64,000 nt of DNA from Enterobacteriaceae bacterium (GTDB taxonomy: Bacteria > Pseudomonadota > Gammaproteobacteria > Enterobacterales > Enterobacteriaceae). The position numbers and the translations under genes are program-made. Position 1 is the stretch's first letter. Every line of letters begins with the position of its first letter. The notes beneath the pieces were generated by a model. That model had not been told where the DNA came from. It ran no database searches and saw only the letters and a list, made by a program, of their open reading frames with translations. The stretch lies in the NCBI GenBank assembly GCA_902363335.1, contig CABIZV010000008.1:186001-250000 (forward strand). The letters run 5' to 3'. Below, one piece after another: positions 61,003 to 64,000 of this stretch.

Positions 61003-62166
61003 TTAACGTGCTGCTTCGTAAATACGACGGCTCACGTCGAGGGTAATATCCTGATTTTCACCCAGTTTGGTCATACCGTGTTCTTCGAGTTTTTTCAGCA
61101 GTGCCGGGATTGAGCTGCCGTCCAGACCGTAGTCAGACAAGCGAGTCGGTACGCCCATTTTTTCGAAGAAGCTGCGGGTTGCGGCGATAGCAGCGTCGAT
61201 ACGCGCATCGTCAGAACCTTCGGTAATGTTCCACACGCGTTCGGCGTATTGCAGCAGCTTAGCGCGCTTGGTATCACGTTTTTCATTCCACAGAGAAGGC
61301 AGAACGATAGCCAGCGTTTGGGCGTGATCCAGACCGTGCATCGCGGTCAGTTCGTGGCCCAGCATATGGGTCGCCCAGTCCTGCGGAACGCCTGCGCCAA
61401 TCAGACCGTTCAGCGCCTGGGTGGCAGCCCACATGATGTTAGCGCGTACGGCGTAGTTTTCGGGCTCCTGCAGCGCTTTCGGGCCGTCTTCAATCAGCGT
61501 CAGCAAAATGCCTTCCGCAAAGCGATCCTGAATTTTGCCATCGACCGGATAGGTGACGTACTGTTCAACGGTGTGAACAAAGGCGTCAACCACGCCGTTT
61601 GCCACCTGACGTGGAGGCAGAGTGTAGGTGTAAACCGGGTCAAGAATGGCGAATACCGGCTGCACGTGCGGTGACATAAACGCACGTTTGTCACCGGTGG
61701 TTTTGCGTGAAACCACGGCACCTTTGTTGGATTCGGAACCGGTAGCTGGCAGCGTCAACACTGAGCCCATTGGGATTGCGCTGGTGACATTGCTGCCGTA
61801 GGTTTCCAGAATTTCCCACGGGTCGACGTTGACGTCGTAGTGGGCCGCTGCCGCGATAAATTTGGTCCCGTCGAGTACCGAACCGCCGCCGACGGCAAGC
61901 AGGAAGGTCACTTTCTGTTCGCGGGCAATTTTCACCGCGTTCATCAGCGTCTCGTATGATGGGTTAGGCTCGATGCCGCCAAACTCCAGTACGTCCAGGC
62001 CTTTTAAAGCCTCCAGTACCTGGTCCAGCACGCCGGTTTTTTTCACGCTGCCGCCGCCGTAGGTGACCAGAACGCGGGCGTCAGCCGGGATTTGCGCGCG
62101 CAGATTTTCGATGGCGCCTTTGCCGAACAGAATGCGGGTTGGGGTGTGAAGATCAAAATTAAACAT
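61003..62166 (-). CDS. yqhD: NADPH-dependent alcohol dehydrogenase YqhD
   Basis: 387-residue iron-type alcohol dehydrogenase that reduces a wide range of aldehydes, including lipid-peroxidation products and furfural. The zinc ligands are Asp194 and His198 in NGVVDAFVHTVEQ, with His residues in HMLGHELTAMHGLDHAQ. The NADP-binding GGGSV is intact. Divergent from its activator yqhC. Confidence 0.97.
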   Translation of the reverse strand: MFNFDLHTPTRILFGKGAIENLRAQIPADARVLVTYGGGSVKKTGVLDQVLEALKGLDVLEFGGIEPNPSYETLMNAVKIAREQKVTFLLAVGGGSVLDGTKFIAAAAHYDVNVDPWEILETYGSNVTSAIPMGSVLTLPATGSESNKGAVVSRKTTGDKRAFMSPHVQPVFAILDPVYTYTLPPRQVANGVVDAFVHTVEQYVTYPVDGKIQDRFAEGILLTLIEDGPKALQEPENYAVRANIMWAATQALNGLIGAGVPQDWATHMLGHELTAMHGLDHAQTLAIVLPSLWNEKRDTKRAKLLQYAERVWNITEGSDDARIDAAIAATRSFFEKMGVPTRLSDYGLDGSSIPALLKKLEEHGMTKLGENQDITLDVSRRIYEAAR

Positions 62167-62360
62167 GGCTCGTTCCCTTATTGGTGGGTAAAACGTAGGC
62201 GGTGAGATGTCCCGCCGAATGACATCATTGTGGTCTTAGCGGGTGCAGCCCTCAATGCACATTTCTGCGTTTGTCTTGCCTATTTCTCCATAGTGCTGGA
62301 GAAATACGTTAATCACAGCCAGAATGTCAGCGTCGTAAAAGGTCACTGGAGCGTTCGTTG

Positions 62361-63251
62361 ATGAATCGCGAAGATATCTGTGCACTGCTCACAGAAAAAA
62401 TTAAGCAGTTGAAAAATAAAGAACAAAGTATTAATTCCCTGCTGCCGGATATCCAGCTTCTTTACGGTACACAGCCCTATGGACGCACGCCGGTGATGTA
62501 CCGGCCAGGCATCGTGTTTCTCTTTTCCGGCTATAAAATCGGTTATATCAACGAGCGCACCTTCCGCTACGATGCGAATGAATATCTGTTGCTCACCGTA
62601 CCTTTACCCTTCGAATGTGAAACTTTTGCGACCGAGGACGCGCCATTGGCCGGATTACGCGTTGATGTCGATATTTTGCAGTTGCAGGAACTGCTGATGG
62701 ATATCGGTGAAGATCCGCTATTTCGTCCGGGGATGGCGGAAAGCGGCATCAACTCCGCCACGCTGTCAGAGGAAATTCTCTGTGCCGCTGAACGCTTGCT
62801 GGATGTCATGGAGCGGCCGTTGGATGCGCGTATTCTGGGTAAACAGATTGTGCGTGAGATGCTCTACCATGTGCTGATTGGCCCGCGCGGCGGAGCGTTG
62901 ATGGCGCTGGTTAGCCGTCAAACGCATTTCAGCCAAATCAGCCGGGTGCTAAAACGTATTGAGGGCCAGTACACCGAAGCGTTGAGCGTTGACCAGCTGG
63001 CCGCCGAGGCGAATATGAGTTTGTCGGCGTTCCACCATAATTTTAAAGCGGTGACCAGCACCTCGCCGCTGCAGTATCTGAAAGCCTATCGCCTGCACAA
63101 AGCCAGAATGATGATGGTGCATGATGGTCTGAAGGCCAGCGCGGCGGCAATGCAGGTGGGGTATGAAAGTGCCTCACAGTTTAGCCGTGAGTTTAAGCGC
63201 TATTTCGGCATAACGCCGGGGGAAGATGCGGCAAGATTGCGCGGGATATAG
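62361..63251 (+). CDS. yqhC: AraC-family activator YqhC
   Basis: 296-residue regulator that activates yqhD-dkgA in response to aldehydes in E. coli. It has an AraC N-terminal effector-binding domain (AraC_N) and a C-terminal HTH pair (SVDQLAAEANMSLSAFHHNFK and SAAAMQVGYESASQFSREFKRYFG). The ATG at 62361 follows an overlapping TTG at 62358. Divergent from yqhD. Confidence 0.95.
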   Translation: MNREDICALLTEKIKQLKNKEQSINSLLPDIQLLYGTQPYGRTPVMYRPGIVFLFSGYKIGYINERTFRYDANEYLLLTVPLPFECETFATEDAPLAGLRVDVDILQLQELLMDIGEDPLFRPGMAESGINSATLSEEILCAAERLLDVMERPLDARILGKQIVREMLYHVLIGPRGGALMALVSRQTHFSQISRVLKRIEGQYTEALSVDQLAAEANMSLSAFHHNFKAVTSTSPLQYLKAYRLHKARMMMVHDGLKASAAAMQVGYESASQFSREFKRYFGITPGEDAARLRGI

Positions 63252-63269
63252 GGTGGGACTAACCCCGGC

Positions 63270-63395
63270 GTCGCTGCGCTCGGCCGGGCTACCATTGAGT
63301 GTAGGCCGGATAAGGCAAAGCCGCCATCCGGCAATGTGCACGGTTATGCCTGATGGCGGCTTTGCCTTATCAGGCCTACGTGTTGTCAATGCACA
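63270..63395. repeat. Composite REP/BIME cluster downstream of yqhC
   Basis: A CCCCGGCGTCGCTGCGCTCG-type REP is followed by TGTAGGCCGGATAAGGC... and its inverse GCCTTATCAGGCCTAC. The unit at 63299-63392 is almost the same as 14260-14350, including the trailing TGTTGTCAATGC. Confidence 0.85.
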
Positions 63396-63409
63396 AAGTA
63401 TCTACAACG

Positions 63410-64000
63410 TCAGGCGTCGCAGTATTTCTTCTTAATCACAACAAAGAGCGTTCCCAAAAGCCCCGCAACCAGCAGAACAATCGGCAGAATCATCAGACAG
63501 GTCATCACCTGGTCTTCGTGGCGTTTCACAAACGGAATCATGCTCAGCGCATAGCCCAGACCCGTCACCACCGCGACCCACAGCAGCGCGCTCAGCCAGT
63601 TGAACAACTGGAAGCGGCGATTCGGCAGCCCGGAAATGCCTGCCATGGTTGGCAGCAGCGTGCGAACGAACGCCAGGAAACGTCCCGCCAGCAACGCCAG
63701 CAACCCGTGACGGTCAAACATACAGGTTGCGCGCTGAAGATATTTATCCGGCAGTTGTGACATCCAGCCCTTAACGACACGGGTATTGCCCAGCCAGCGT
63801 CCCTGAAGATAGCTTAACCAGCAGCCAAGGCTTGCGGCGGCCGTCAGAATAATCAGCGTCGGCACGTAACCCATCACGCCCTTTGCAATAAGCGCCCCCG
63901 CCAGCAGCAACAGGCTATCACCGGGTAAAAAGGACGCGGGAAGCAGGCCGTTTTCCAGAAAAAGTGTGGCAAACATGACCAGATAAACGATCCCCACGAC
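63410..64000 (-). CDS. yghB: DedA-family membrane protein YghB (partial, 5' end missing)
   Basis: The window ends inside the gene. About 197 C-terminal residues are visible and some 22-24 are missing compared with E. coli YghB (219). DedA motifs include FLENGLLPASFLPGDSLLLLAG and FGRFLAFVRTLLP-type (AGRFLAFVRTLLPTMAGIS). DedA proteins are probably undecaprenyl-phosphate or lipid flippases, and YghB is redundant with YqjA for division and membrane potential. The GTG at 63997 is not the true start. Confidence 0.94.
   Translation of the reverse strand, partial: VVGIVYLVMFATLFLENGLLPASFLPGDSLLLLAGALIAKGVMGYVPTLIILTAAASLGCWLSYLQGRWLGNTRVVKGWMSQLPDKYLQRATCMFDRHGLLALLAGRFLAFVRTLLPTMAGISGLPNRRFQLFNWLSALLWVAVVTGLGYALSMIPFVKRHEDQVMTCLMILPIVLLVAGLLGTLFVVIKKKYCDA

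Overview
The window is chromosomal DNA from a member of the Enterobacteriaceae. The gene order (aer-yqjI-yqjH, mug, the rpsU-dnaG-rpoD operon, tsaD, cca, glnE, hldE, ribB, tolC, parE, qseBC, parC, ftsP, dkgA-yqhD-yqhC-yghB) follows the E. coli K-12 map, and most proteins have the same length and motifs as their E. coli orthologues. The sequence differences, an additional carbohydrate locus and the absence of several E. coli genes (glgS, ygiS, ygiV, ygiZ) point to a relative such as Enterobacter, Lelliottia or Leclercia rather than E. coli itself. The genus is an inference from remembered protein sequences, not a measured result.

Layout. 1-5.3 kb: aerotaxis receptor with a flagellar-sigma promoter, the metal-responsive YqjI repressor divergent from the ferric reductase YqjH, and a POT peptide transporter. 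5.4-8.0 kb: a small decayed integrative element at the 3' end of tRNA-Ile (ileX). It has direct repeats at both ends, an integrase remnant, a probable T6SS-type peptidoglycan amidase with an overlapping lipoprotein immunity gene, and a YecR-like lipoprotein. 8.1-24.2 kb: housekeeping core (mug, rpoD, dnaG, rpsU, tsaD, plsY, folB, uppP, cca, ygiM, ygiF, glnE, hldE). 24.2-24.5 kb: an Ibs toxin and its antisense Sib RNA. 24.6-38.5 kb: yqiK-yqiJ, ubiK, ribB with its FMN riboswitch, zupT with a Fur box, ygiD, ygiCB, tolC and the divergent nudF-yqiB-cpdA-yqiA-parE cluster.

38.6-47.2 kb is the main accessory region, between parE and ygiN. It holds a TRAP transporter (P, Q and M subunits), an AraC-type regulator, a DUF2264 protein, a LacY-family oligosaccharide/H+ symporter and a GH88 unsaturated uronyl hydrolase. 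Read together, these suggest import of a uronate-containing oligosaccharide, cytoplasmic cleavage to monomers, and a separate TRAP route for an acidic monomer. A class-II-type CRP site in front of the DUF2264 gene fits catabolite control. 47.2-64 kb returns to core genes: a Kbp/LysM paralogue, ygiN-mdaB, qseBC, ygiW, parC, plsC, ftsP, ygiQ, yqhH-yqhG, dkgA, yqhD, yqhC and yghB, the last cut by the window end.

REP/BIME palindromes sit in many of the intergenic gaps. The most interesting items are the uronate-oligosaccharide locus with its regulatory palindromes, the orphan amidase/immunity pair in the ileX element, and the Ibs/Sib pair.
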